Positions 35,901 through 47,828 of a stretch of DNA of 64,000 nt are shown in pieces. The stretch is taken from assembly GCA_022818135.1 (NCBI GenBank), contig JAFMSR010000015.1:28002074-28066073 (forward strand), written 5' to 3'. A program made the position numbers and the translations under genes. The notes beneath the pieces are model-generated. The model was not told the DNA's origin and did not search any database. It was given only the letters and a program-made list of their open reading frames with translations. The stretch's first letter is position 1, and each line of letters opens with the position of its first letter. The stretch is from Saxidomus purpurata (lineage: Eukaryota; Mollusca; Bivalvia; Venerida; Veneridae).

Positions 35901-38900
35901 CTTTGCCTGCCCGCTTTTGTCCGGTCCGGTCCGGTAACCGCATCAGCAGCGAAAAGTGGCAAGCTCCGTCCGTGTGTTTGGGCAGAGAGCAGAGGAGGGT
36001 GTGTTAGTGGTTGGCCACTTGCCTTTTGTTCCTTTTCTTATGTTTGCAGGTATATCCGTATTAACTTCATTGCTCTACTAACAGTGGTTTGTTTGTGAAT
36101 TTCAGGTGGCTTTGCCGAAGAATACAGATGAAGATACCGGTGTTCGCGTCCGTACCGCGCCGTTTTTTTCCCGTCCTGTCCGGTATGTGTAGTTAGTTTA
36201 GTTTTCTTTAGTTAGTTAGTTTTCTTTTGTTTTTCATTTAACATGATGTGCTGCCGTTCCGTGAGTCTTACCGTAGCGCTGCAGTCTGAGCACCATACCT
36301 TGGCCTTGGCAGCTTGAACCGCCCTCGCTTTGCCTGCCCGCTTTTGTCCGGTCCGGTCCGGTAACCGCATCAGCAGCGAAAAGTGGCAAGCTCCGTCCGT
36401 GTGTTTGGGCAGAGAGCAGAGGAGGGTGTGTTAGTGGTTGGCCACTTGCCTTTTGTTCCTTTTCTTATGTTTGCAGGTATATCCGTATTAACTTCATTGC
36501 TCTACTAACAGTGGTTTGTTTGTGAATTTCAGGTGGCTTTGCCGAAGAATACAGATGAAGATACCGGTGTTCGCGTCCGTACCCGCCGTTTTTTTCCCGT
36601 CCTGTCCGGTATGTGTAGTTAGTTTAGTTTTCTTTAGTTAGTTAGTTTTCTTTTGTTTTTCATTTAACATGATGTGCTGCCGTTCCGTGAGTCTTACCGT
36701 AGCGCTGCAGTCTGAGCACCATACCTTGGCCTTGGCAGCTTGAACCGCCCTCGCTTTGCCTGCCCGCTTTTGTCCGGTCCGGTCCGGTAACCGCATCAGC
36801 AGCGAAAAGTGGCAAGCTCCGTCCGTGTGTTTGGGCAGAGAGCAGAGGAGGGTGTGTTAGTGGTTGGCCACTTGCCTTTTGTTCCTTTTCTTATGTTTGC
36901 AGGTATATCCGTATTAACTTCATTGCTCTACTAACAGTGGTTTGTTTGTGAATTTCAGGTGGCTTTGCCGAAGAATACAGATGAAGATACCGGTGTTCGC
37001 GTCCGTACCGCGCGGTTTTTTTCCCGTCCTGTCCGGTATGTGTAGTTAGTTTAGTTTTCTTTAGTTAGTTAGTTTTCTTTTGTTTTTCATTTAACATGAT
37101 GTGCTGCCGTTCCGTGAGTCTTACCGTAGCGCTGCAGTCTGAGCACCATACCTTGGCCTTGGCAGCTTGAACCGCCCTCGCTTTGCCTGCCCGCTTTTGT
37201 CCGGTCCGGTCCGGTAACCGCATCAGCAGCGAAAAGTGGCAAGCTCCGTCCGTGTGTTTGGGCAGAGAGCAGAGGAGGGTGTGTTAGTGGTTGGCCACTT
37301 GCCTTTTGTTCCTTTTCTTATGTTTGCAGGTATATCCGTATTAACTTCATTGCTCTACTAACAGTGGTTTGTTTGTGAATTTCAGGTGGCTTTGCCGAAG
37401 AATACAGATGAAGATACCGGTGTTCGCGTCCGTACCGCGCCGTTTTTTTCCCGTCCTGTCCGGTATGTGTAGTTAGTTTAGTTTTCTTTAGTTAGTTAGT
37501 TTTCTTTTGTTTTTCATTTAACATGATGTGCTGCCGTTCCGTGAGTCTTACCGTAGCGCTGCAGTCTGAGCACCATACCTTGGCCTTGGCAGCTTGAACC
37601 GCCCTCGCTTTGCCTGCCCGCTTTTGTCCGGTCCGGTCCGGTAACCGCATCAGCAGCGAAAAGTGGCAAGCTCCGTCCGTGTGTTTGGGCAGAGAGCAGA
37701 GGAGGGTGTGTTAGTGGTTGGCCACTTGCCTTTTTTTCCTTTTCTTATGTTTGCAGGTATATCCGTATTAACTTCATTGCTCTACTAACAGTGGTTTGTT
37801 TGTGAATTTCAGGTGGCTTTGCCGAAGAATACAGATGAAGATACCGGTGTTCGCGTCCGTACCGCGCCGTTTTTTTCCCGTCCTGTCCGGTATGTGTAGT
37901 TAGTTTAGTTTTCTTTAGTTAGTTAGTTTTCTTTTGTTTTTCATTTAACATGATGTGCTGCCGTTCCGTGAGTCTTACCGTAGCGCTGCAGTCTGAGCAC
38001 CATACCTTGGCCTTGGCAGCTTGAACCGCCCTCGCTTTGCCTGCCCGCTTTTGTCCGGTCCGGTCCGGTAACCGCATCAGCAGCGAAAAGTGGCAAGCTC
38101 CGTCCGTGTGTTTGGGCAGAGAGCAGAGGAGGGTGTGTTAGTGGTTGGCCACTTGCCTTTTGTTCCTTTTCTTATGTTTGCAGGTATATCCGTATTAACT
38201 TCATTGCTCTACTAACAGTGGTTTGTTTGTGAATTTCAGGTGGCTTTGCCGAAGAATACAGATGAAGATACCGGTGTTCGCGTCCGTACCGCGCGGTTTT
38301 TTTCCCGTCCTGTCCGGTATGTGTAGTTAGTTTAGTTTTCTTTAGTTAGTTAGTTTTCTTTTGTTTTTCATTTAACATGATGTGCTGCCGTTCCGTGAGT
38401 CTTACCGTAGCGCTGCAGTCTGAGCACCATACCTTGGCCTTGGCAGCTTGAACCGCCCTCGCTTTGCCTGCCCGCTTTTGTCCGGTCCGGTCCGGTAACC
38501 GCATCAGCAGCGAAAAGTGGCAAGCTCCGTCCGTGTGTTTGGGCAGAGAGCAGAGGAGGGTGTGTTAGTGGTTGGCCACTTGCCTTTTGTTCCTTTTCTT
38601 ATGTTTGCAGGTATATCCGTATTAACTTCATTGCTCTACTAACAGTGGTTTGTTTGTGAATTTCAGGTGGCTTTGCCGAAGAATACAGATGAAGATACCG
38701 GTGTTCGCGTCCGTACCGCGCGGTTTTTTTCCCGTCCTGTCCGGTATGTGTAGTTAGTTTAGTTTTCTTTAGTTAGTTAGTTTTCTTTTGTTTTTCATTT
38801 AACATGATGTGCTGCCGTTCCGTGAGTCTTACCGTAGCGCTGCAGTCTGAGCACCATACCTTGGCCTTGGCAGCTTGAACCGCCCTCGCTTTGCCTGCCC

Positions 38901-41900
38901 GCTTTTGTCCGGTCCGGTCCGGTAACCGCATCAGCAGCGAAAAGTGGCAAGCTCCGTCCGTGTGTTTGGGCAGAGAGCAGAGGAGGGTGTGTTAGTGGTT
39001 GGCCACTTGCCTTTTGTTCCTTTTCTTATGTTTGCAGGTATATCCGTATTAACTTCATTGCTCTACTAACAGTGGTTTGTTTGTGAATTTCAGGTGGCTT
39101 TGCCGAAGAATACAGATGAAGATACCGGTGTTCGCGTCCGTACCGCGCGGTTTTTTTCCCGTCCTGTCCGGTATGTGTAGTTAGTTTAGTTTTCTTTAGT
39201 TAGTTAGTTTTCTTTTGTTTTTCATTTAACATGATGTGCTGCCGTTCCGTGAGTCTTACCGTAGCGCTGCAGTCTGAGCACCATACCTTGGCCTTGGCAG
39301 CTTGAACCGCCCTCGCTTTGCCTGCCCGCTTTTGTCCGGTCCGGTCCGGTAACCGCATCAGCAGCGAAAAGTGGCAAGCTCCGTCCGTGTGTTTGGGCAG
39401 AGAGCAGAGGAGGGTGTGTTAGTGGTTGGCCACTTGCCTTTTGTTCCTTTTCTTATGTTTGCAGGTATATCCGTATTAACTTCATTGCTCTACTAACAGT
39501 GGTTTGTTTGTGAATTTCAGGTGGCTTTGCCGAAGAATACAGATGAAGATACCGGTGTTCGCGTCCGTACCGCGCGGTTTTTTTCCCGTCCTGTCCGGTA
39601 TGTGTAGTTAGTTTAGTTTTCTTTAGTTAGTTAGTTTTCTTTTGTTTTTCATTTAACATGATGTGCTGCCGTTCCGTGAGTCTTACCGTAGCGCTGCAGT
39701 CTGAGCACCATACCTTGGCCTTGGCAGCTTGAACCGCCCTCGCTTTGCCTGCCCGCTTTTGTCCGGTCCGGTCCGGTAACCGCATCAGCAGCGAAAAGTG
39801 GCAAGCTCCGTCCGTGTGTTTGGGCAGAGAGCAGAGGAGGGTGTGTTAGTGGTTGGCCACTTGCCTTTTGTTCCTTTTCTTATGTTTGCAGGTATATCCG
39901 TATTAACTTCATTGCTCTACTAACAGTGGTTTGTTTGTGAATTTCAGGTGGCTTTGCCGAAGAATACAGATGAAGATACCGGTGTTCGCGTCCGTACCGC
40001 GCGGTTTTTTTCCCGTCCTGTCCGGTATGTGTAGTTAGTTTAGTTTTCTTTAGTTAGTTAGTTTTCTTTTGTTTTTCATTTAACATGATGTGCTGCCGTT
40101 CCGTGAGTCTTACCGTAGCGCTGCAGTCTGAGCACCATACCTTGGCCTTGGCAGCTTGAACCGCCCTCGCTTTGCCTGCCCGCTTTTGTCCGGTCCGGTC
40201 CGGTAACCGCATCAGCAGCGAAAAGTGGCAAGCTCCGTCCGTGTGTTTGGGCAGAGAGCAGAGGAGGGTGTGTTAGTGGTTGGCCACTTGCCTTTTGTTC
40301 CTTTTCTTATGTTTGCAGGTATATCCGTATTAACTTCATTGCTCTACTAACAGTGGTTTGTTTGTGAATTTCAGGTGGCTTTGCCGAAGAATACAGATGA
40401 AGATACCGGTGTTCGCGTCCGTACCGCGCGGTTTTTTTCCCGTCCTGTCCGGTATGTGTAGTTAGTTTAGTTTTCTTTAGTTAGTTAGTTTTCTTTTGTT
40501 TTTCATTTAACATGATGTGCTGCCGTTCCGTGAGTCTTACCGTAGCGCTGCAGTCTGAGCACCATACCTTGGCCTTGGCAGCTTGAACCGCCCTCGCTTT
40601 GCCTGCCCGCTTTTGTCCGGTCCGGTCCGGTAACCGCATCAGCAGCGAAAAGTGGCAAGCTCCGTCCGTGTGTTTGGGCAGAGAGCAGAGGAGGGTGTGT
40701 TAGTGGTTGGCCACTTGCCTTTTGTTCCTTTTCTTATGTTTGCAGGTATATCCGTATTAACTTCATTGCTCTACTAACAGTGGTTTGTTTGTGAATTTCA
40801 GGTGGCTTTGCCGAAGAATACAGATGAAGATACCGGTGTTCGCGTCCGTACCGCGCGGTTTTTTTCCCGTCCTGTCCGGTATGTGTAGTTAGTTTAGTTT
40901 TCTTTAGTTAGTTAGTTTTCTTTTGTTTTTCATTTAACATGATGTGCTGCCGTTCCGTGAGTCTTACCGTAGCGCTGCAGTCTGAGCACCATACCTTGGC
41001 CTTGGCAGCTTGAACCGCCCTCGCTTTGCCTGCCCGCTTTTGTCCGGTCCGGTCCGGTAACCGCATCAGCAGCGAAAAGTGGCAAGCTCCGTCCGTGTGT
41101 TTGGGCAGAGAGCAGAGGAGGGTGTGTTAGTGGTTGGCCACTTGCCTTTTGTTCCTTTTCTTATGTTTGCAGGTATATCCGTATTAACTTCATTGCTCTA
41201 CTAACAGTGGTTTGTTTGTGAATTTCAGGTGGCTTTGCCGAAGAATACAGATGAAGATACCGGTGTTCGCGTCCGTACCGCGCCGGTTTTTTTCCCGTCC
41301 TGTCCGGTATGTGTAGTTAGTTTAGTTTTCTTTAGTTAGTTAGTTTTCTTTTGTTTTTCATTTAACATGATGTGCTGCCGTTCCGTGAGTCTTACCGTAG
41401 CGCTGCAGTCTGAGCACCATACCTTGGCCTTGGCAGCTTGAACCGCCCTCGCTTTGCCTGCCCGCTTTTGTCCGGTCCGGTCCGGTAACCGCATCAGCAG
41501 CGAAAAGTGGCAAGCTCCGTCCGTGTGTTTGGGCAGAGAGCAGAGGAGGGTGTGTTAGTGGTTGGCCACTTGCCTTTTGTTCCTTTTCTTATGTTTGCAG
41601 GTATATCCGTATTAACTTCATTGCTCTACTAACAGTGGTTTGTTTGTGAATTTCAGGTGGCTTTGCCGAAGAATACAGATGAAGATACCGGTGTTCGCGT
41701 CCGTACCGCGCGGTTTTTTTCCCGTCCTGTCCGGTATGTGTAGTTAGTTTAGTTTTCTTTAGTTAGTTAGTTTTCTTTTGTTTTTCATTTAACATGATGT
41801 GCTGCCGTTCCGTGAGTCTTACCGTAGCGCTGCAGTCTGAGCACCATACCTTGGCCTTGGCAGCTTGAACCGCCCTCGCTTTGCCTGCCCGCTTTTGTCC

Positions 41901-42125
41901 GGTCCGGTCCGGTAACCGCATCAGCAGCGAAAAGTGGCAAGCTCCGTCCGTGTGTTTGGGCAGAGAGCAGAGGAGGGTGTGTTAGTGGTTGGCCACTTGC
42001 CTTTTGTTCCTTTTCTTATGTTTGCAGGTATATCCGTATTAACTTCATTGCTCTACTAACAGTGGTTTGTTTGTGAATTTCATGTGGCTTTGCCGAAGAA
42101 TACAGATGAAGATGTCGATGTTCGC
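23969..42125 (+). repeat. 18-kb satellite array, 427-bp monomer
   Basis: Anchoring on the phrase GTGGCTTTGCCGAAGAATAC, copies start at 24,574, 25,001, 25,428, 25,855 and so on to 42,084: 41 steps of 427 bp with only five single-base length changes. A diverged leading copy spans 23,969-24,573 (its 24,162 unit is 412 bp). The monomers are nearly identical. Each has three direct GTCCG repeats, a TTAGTTAGTT-rich stretch, and about 25 CpG sites by my count, unlike the AT-rich flanks. No long open frame crosses a canonical monomer. It is a recently homogenised satellite. Copy number in the genome may be larger than assembled here. Confidence 0.97.
24574..24650 (+). other. Exon-like 77-nt segment in each satellite monomer
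   Basis: This is the representative copy. It is preceded by a good 3' splice-site sequence (TTGTTTGTGAATTTCAG with CTACTAAC upstream, a near-consensus branch point) and followed by the donor-like GTATGT. The open frame reads VALPKNTDEDTGVRVRT and continues for 28 codons to a TAG just past the donor. A second acceptor-like TTTGCAG lies about 75 nt upstream and a GTGAGT about 70-75 nt beyond the donor. All 41 monomers keep these features. Whether any is transcribed or spliced cannot be seen from DNA. Confidence 0.5.
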
Positions 42126-42565
42126 GGTACTTTTATTCAATCAGGTGCGTGTTGTGGATTTCATATGTCTTTGTCGAAGAATACAGGAGAAAATTACTTT
42201 GTTGATGTCCGTTGTTTGACTGTTGCCTTGATTTTTACTGAAATGAGACCGTACGGTTTCTTTCATTATTCTGTATAGAAATCTTAAAAATTCGGGTAGT
42301 CTGAAACTAGTAGTGCGGATTTAATTTAACTTGCAACATATAAGATTTTTTGTCACTGTAAAGTAATAATTCTCTTCGAGATAGGGGTGTAGAACTTTAA
42401 AAAAAAAATTTTTTCTGATACAGACAGACTTTTCAAGTTGTTCTTTACAGTTATTTGTTCCAATTTGTTGGGGATATAAATTCACTGAATTTGCTTGTTG
42501 GTTCTATATTTTCATTGGGAGTTTCCTTGGCGAATATTACGGAAGAAATCCGTATCCACGTCGGG
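42126..42565 (+). repeat. Decayed edge copies of the satellite motif
   Basis: After the last regular monomer the core phrase recurs in weaker form. Near 42,156-42,190 it reads 'gatttcatatgtctttgtcg' then 'aagaatacaggagaaaa', translating to MSLSKNTGEN. Near 42,522-42,565 it reads SLANITEEIRIHVG. Both resemble MALPKNTDED with conserved order, which suggests older copies at the array edge. The first is clear; the second is tentative. Confidence 0.5.
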
Positions 42566-43518
42566 CCGCAGCGTTTCTTTGAGTGTGCTTTCTTTTACTT
42601 GTATATGGTTAAAGCAAAGACTACAGAAAGCACTTGTATTCGCGTTGTACCCTGCGCTTGTTATAATGCGTTGTGGCTTTTGTTTTCCTTGCAGGAACAT
42701 GTAACTGGACCCATGACTTAAGATGCTATTCGTATCATTCCGTGCTGTTGTCTAGGGCGAAGATCATGGAATATACATGTACGCATTGATTCTGGTATGT
42801 ATTCTAGAATGTATTGTGGCCCTTTTATATCATTGTATTACATGTATTTCATTTTGAATGACCTTTAGTACAGTTGCGGCTGTTATTAAAGAATATTGTA
42901 CATTGATGTTTTCTAGGATAAACCACGTACCTGTAGAATTAATTTTTACTTAAATCCACACATTTACAGACAAGATACTATTAATGTTGACATGTTGCAA
43001 ACTATTTACATTTAGTTGTTTTTTGTTCAGGTCAAAAAGTTGCAAGAGAACAGTTACATTATTGCTACTGCCTCTTAAGATTCGAATACAGATGTGGGTC
43101 ACAAAAACACAGACCGAAAATTTGCAACTACAGTAACTTCCATCGGTAAAATTTATAGCCGACGAATCTAAAACCAGGCAATCTTGAAGTAAGATATAAA
43201 CACTATCAGCTGTAAAGCACTTTGTTTCTATCACGATTATCAAATCAACGTCTCAATAAGAATGAGACGTACTTGTTGAATACAGTTTCTATATTACATC
43301 TGTATAGGGATTAAACAATAAATGATATCCTGGCGATCGCAAAAATGATGTGTTATGCGTTTATATACTTATTGTAGATTTCCCGGGAACAGGCGGATTC
43401 CTGACTCCGATTCCTAACTCCGTGCATGTTGTTATCCGTGAGCACGATCTCAAATTCAGGTTTTTAAAGCACCGACAAGCACAAAACCGCCACTTGAACA
43501 TGAAATCGTGCTCAAGGA
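42566..43518. other. No recognisable gene
   Basis: Only short open frames. A splice-acceptor-like CCTTGCAG lies near 42,690, but no exon can be supported. Confidence 0.35.
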
Positions 43519-43592
43519 TTTTTATAAGCACGGGGCCTGGTCGATGACTTTATGATCGGAGAGAGCCGGGTTCGATCCCCTTAAGTGCCTAG
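43519..43592 (+). repeat. tRNA-like SINE fragment
   Basis: GCCGGGTTCGATCCCC near 43,567 is a strong B box. The A-box part (GGGGCCTGGTCGATGAC) is degenerate. It is a SINE or tRNA-pseudogene remnant. Confidence 0.45.
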
Positions 43593-43924
43593 TAGACGAT
43601 ATATAAAATATTGTAAAATATGACTACTATAAAAATGATGGAACATTTGCAATTTAAGCTACATTTACATTTCAGGTACTAAGACGTCTTACGCACACAG
43701 AACTGGAAGATACACTCACGGAATAGTTGATGGCAAATAATGAATGGGGTAGAATGCACTATTTCTTATTTTTGAACACAAAATAAATGACAGTAGCTCA
43801 CTAAAACCCATGTGTTGGAACGAGATGGTCATGCATATTCATAATCTGCAATGTATTTACACTCGTCTCGCTAAAATTTCAAGTGCACTTGTTCATCTTT
43901 CAATGTTTGAAAACGGTTGCATTA

Positions 43925-44125
43925 ATAGTAGCTCATATGGTAGCTGATTGAAACGTGTCTATCTGAATAGCAGACTGCAGATATTGACCTCAGTGAGCAT
44001 ACGTGAAGGCTGATCATGGTCTACACTGGTTGCAAAGGGACAATTATTTGACGCCAGCATTTTATGAGTTGATTATAACACATTCAAGTCAGCGACTCTA
44101 ACCACTCGACCGCGGAGGTACTTCC
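43925..44125. repeat. Dispersed repeat plus minus-strand tRNA-like A box
   Basis: Positions 44,010-44,062 match 17,380-17,425 (CTGATCATGGTCTACACTG, TTGACGCCAGCAT). Just after, the minus strand of 44,098-44,123 reads 'cctccgcggtcgagtggtta', a tRNA-like 5' half with an A box. Together they look like parts of one bivalve SINE-type element. Confidence 0.5.
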
Positions 44126-44872
44126 GTGTAGTTATTTGCTTGATTATTTATTTAGAAGTTTGAATTATTTTCAACGGGTTCAATGTCAGCTGTATATATT
44201 TTTTCATTTTTTCTGATAACTTACAATCGATTTGTCTGTTTTTTTTTCAGGATTTGATTTCTACACAGAAGGATATAAAGTTTCCACTCCAGAAAGTATG
44301 ACAGCTGATATGTATATGTAGCAACCAAAGACATAGTTCAGACTTCCAAAACTTTCACTACAGATGTATTTATATATACATTGTATGTTTCATGCACTGC
44401 CAAAGCAAATGAACAAGGCACGCTGGAGTTATTTAGTTACTGTTGATTTTGAGCGATAGTGGTCGTCGAATTTTTACTGATATAGTGCTGAAGATGAGAA
44501 TTGTTGTCTGCACGTCTGCTGACTGTTTTAATTTTGTAGTAAATATATAAACGTGCTTGATTTACTTCAAAATTAACACGGGGTAAAACCAAAAGCGACC
44601 GTTAACCAAAACAGACGACAACTAGATACCATTTTCCGCAAAACTCTTCACAGAGACACTTCAACTTGCTTTCAAATCTAATCACAGGACATGCTCTGGA
44701 TATAGAGTTTCATGTTTTAGAGCCAAATGTAAAATTTAAAAATGTTGTGCAGTTTGTATGTGCCAGGTCTGTTAATTTTGAGGACTATTGATCCAGCTTG
44801 GATGTTGATATTTATATTATCATGAAAGATGACGGTAAACTGGCTGTCATTTGAACAAGAAAAACAGCATAA

Positions 44873-45056
44873 CAGTAAACTCCGGTTATAACGAACTCCT
44901 TGGGGTCATTTAAATTTGTTCCTTATGTCCGGAGTTTGTTATATCCATATAACATTTTCATGTAAAATAAAGAAGAAAAAAACTAGGGCGGAGAAAATTT
45001 GTTCCTTATATCCGGATTTTCGCTTTATCCGGAGTCGTTATATACGGAGTTTACTG
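44873..45056. mobile_element. pogo/Tigger-like MITE, copy 1
   Basis: The ends CAGTAAACTCCGGTTATAAC and GTTATATACGGAGTTTACTG form long terminal inverted repeats. Internal 'ttatatccgga' iterons recur. A TA follows the right end as expected of TA target duplication; the left flank reads AA. A second copy is at 47,671-47,828. The CAGTA-start TIR fits pogo/Tigger-type elements. It does not encode a protein. Confidence 0.85.
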
Positions 45057-45955
45057 TATTTCTAACCTTGCTGTAGAAATCGATAGTAGACTCAAAGGCA
45101 AAAGAAACGCAACTTTTTCAATTTTTTATTATAGATCTATATAGAAAATGTAAGCACGCATATTTTCGTGAAATCAAACAGGTGGTGAATGTCCCTATCA
45201 TACTTCTTAAAGTCAAGATGAACTGACTTATGGAAAAACAGTTTACATTATCACCATCACTCAGTAATTGAGGGCATAAAGTTTGAGTGCAAAGGTAAAG
45301 TTGCGTATCTCTGGCCGGTGAGTATATATGATATACTAAAGCAGTATTTAAACGCTGTCTGACAATACTTAATATAAGTTCGAAAGAAGGCAATAAAACG
45401 TTCAAATTTATACAATTCTAATATATAATCTAGTCTGCGGTTTGACTTAACGTTACATAAAGTAGGGGAGGCATACGCATCTCTATAGATATTTCTAAAT
45501 TAAATGTTTCAGATCTCCAATGTTATTAATAATTTTGTATATTTATATTTAAAGATATAATACTACTTAAAATGACCAGAAAAAGTACGGTAAAAAAAGT
45601 TCTTAAAACATGAAAAATGTTTAGAAAATTTATTAAAAATAAGTTATGCTCAACCATTTCTTTCATTAGTAAAATGTACATGCAAACACAAATCTATCAT
45701 ATCAAATTGATGGAAAAATATTTTACGACACGGCGGGTCAAAAACGATTTTTATCATTTTCAACTATGTTTAATAGGAATGAAACTGTTGTATGTTTTTA
45801 TGTTATTTAGCTATAACTTTGCGATACTTGTTTTTTGATGATACTAAACCATTGGTGAATGCATTACATTAAATTGCGATTATGAATTGAAGGGTATGAT
45901 CACTTTAAATTTACTGCTACATTTATTTCAATTTGAAACGTTGTTAGGTCTCAAT
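45057..45955. other. No recognisable gene
   Basis: A 95-codon minus-strand frame at 45,405-45,118 has no recognisable motif or splice context. The phrase 'caaaggcaaaagaaacgcaac' near 45,093 is of a type seen in dispersed repeats. Confidence 0.35.
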
Positions 45956-45958
45956 GTT

Positions 45959-46651
45959 CTATTTCGTCGAATTAGTATTTGAGAAAAGAAGGATTTTCTT
46001 TAACCGTTCTTCCTGTTCACGCGTGTACGTCGCCATCCTCTGTCGCGGCAGGTTGTAAGCTGTGCAGTTTAAACTAATCAATGAGTACATAACAATGATA
46101 ACAACAGTGATAACAATAACAATGATAACAATAACAGTGATAACAATAACAATGATAACAATAACAGTGATAACAATAACAATGATAACAATAACAATGA
46201 TAACAATAACAATGATAACAATAACAATGATAACAATAACAACCACAAATAACATAAGTCTACTGTAAACCATGTCAGTAATTTTCGCTCTTTTCATAGA
46301 CTCCACATTCCACCGCACAGTATAATATACAGAATTGTTGAACCTTGTTTTCAGAAATAAGTTCACCTTCTTTGTGTTGTTTTGTTGTTTATTAAGATGA
46401 AGTCGCAAAATACCCGCCCATCAAATTACGAACGATAATTAATCTGAAAATTCACTGGTTTACAGTAACTTTTAATTATGTGTCTTAAACTGCGTTGGCT
46501 ACACCCTGTTGAATGTGCGGCACTGCGGCTGTGGGATGATGACATACATGAGAGCAACAGGAACGGCAGTAAAGCAACATGCCATCATTATAAGAAATAA
46601 GTGAAAAACACGTGACCATAACTGTTTAGACAGGCCTGTGTAAGGGACCAC
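45959..46651 (-). CDS. Candidate two-exon membrane-protein gene fragment
   Basis: Exon A (46,651-46,503) follows a strong acceptor (CTGACCTTTATTTACAG) and encodes VVPYTGLSKQLWSRV, then the hydrophobic segment FHLFLIMMACCFTAVPVALM, then YVIIPQPQCRTFNR. A donor GTAGCC follows. Exon B (46,262-45,959) follows GGTTTACAG; the phases agree (GT+T). It starts RLMLFVV, runs through about 55 residues of VIVII/VIVIT repeats made by a 15-bp minisatellite, and ends with a polar tail containing RQRMATYTREQEERLKKIL before a stop. Upstream exons were not found. I do not recognise the protein. The pairing of A with B is an inference, and B could be a fortuitous frame across a minisatellite. Confidence 0.35.
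46091..46243. repeat. 15-bp minisatellite (GATAACAATAACAAT)
   Basis: About ten tandem units of 15 bp occur, varying between ...AACAAT and ...AACAGT. Because the period is a multiple of three, both strands stay open: I/T-rich on plus, V/I-rich on minus. It lies inside candidate exon B of the minus-strand gene. Confidence 0.95.
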
Positions 46652-46659
46652 CTGTAAAT

Positions 46660-47660
46660 AAAGGTCAGCAAGACTGAAAGCTTTACACCGTTCAAGTTCA
46701 ATCAATAGACATGTACTACATTAATTTAAAAGGTCTAGTAATTCAATGTAGATCCCAACAATTAAATTAAAGTGATATTACCCTTCAAACTAACCATCAT
46801 AATCAAAGTTTATGAAAGTCATTTAGCATTGGTTTTCACTCTGAGAAAAACGAGTGTTGGAACGAAAGTTTTACCTATCTGAAAAGCAGTTATTTCCATT
46901 GAATACAGTTGAAATCGTTTTGGACTATCCTTGTGAATAATATTTAGTTTCCCGCGTAATAGCGTTCCAGTTACGGTTAGTTGAACCGCTCAAATTAAGA
47001 GTAAGGTAGTGTTTAGAGGGTAACCAAAATAGTCTATTGTTTATGAAGAATGATCAATGATGTTTAAAGGTGTTTAGGTAAATGTACTAGACAGATTTGT
47101 CAGTTCTAGCGTGCATACCCAATACTCATGTGCCACCAAGTTTCAAAATTTGAATCAAATAATATGTATAAAAATCTTAATTTTCGTGTGAAGTCCACAC
47201 ACGCCATTGAGAAAAGCGCTGACTGTTTTTGGACACAGGTTTTCAGAGTTCATTCTCTGTTTTTTCCTGGACCTCGCGTCTTTTCGAGGATATGGGTTTT
47301 TTTCCGATTTAATCATAAATAAAGGAAAATAGGGAGTATCTTGTATTTTATACATGTTTGTATGCGTGCAGACGGTAGTTAATGCATCTCTTGTATTAAA
47401 AGTAAAGAAAGTATTGTATTATTCTATTAACAGGGAATGTTTATGTAAAATGCATTCAGAAAATTTGTTTGGTATAAAGCCAATGTATAGTCTAAGGTTG
47501 ATGTAATACATCTACTATTGTATGATATAGAGGTACATGTATAAAATAGTATTTATGTGGAAATAAACGGTCCCGTAGCCAGTTGTGCACCGCTACTGGG
47601 CGAAATATATTTATGTGTTACTTCATAATTCATTTTAAGTGAAGACTGTAAATCTACATA
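46660..47660. other. No recognisable gene
   Basis: AT-rich DNA upstream (on the minus strand) of the candidate membrane-protein exon. No further exon of that gene could be supported. Confidence 0.35.
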
Positions 47661-47670
47661 GTTTTTTTTA

Positions 47671-47828
47671 CAGTAAACACCGTATATAACGAATCTCTTG
47701 GTCCTATTTAGTTTTATTCGTTATATCCGGAGTTTGTTATATCCGTATATCATTTTCATATAAAATTCATATAAGAATTGGGTCAATAATTTCGTTATAT
47801 CCAGAGTCGTTATATACGGAGTTTACTG
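47671..47828. mobile_element. pogo/Tigger-like MITE, copy 2
   Basis: It begins CAGTAAACACCGTATATAAC and ends GTTATATACGGAGTTTACTG, flanked by TA on both sides. It shares the 'ttatatccggag' iterons with the copy at 44,873-45,056 but is shorter by deletion. Noncoding. Confidence 0.9.

Noticed and set aside
24162..42084. A CRISPR array or bacterial tandem system
   Set aside because: The repeats are 427 bp, head to tail with no spacers, in eukaryotic-type DNA.
24574..42084. Tandem 5S rRNA or snRNA genes in the satellite
   Set aside because: I compared the monomer by eye with conserved 5S, U1, U2, U4, U5 and U6 landmarks and found none.
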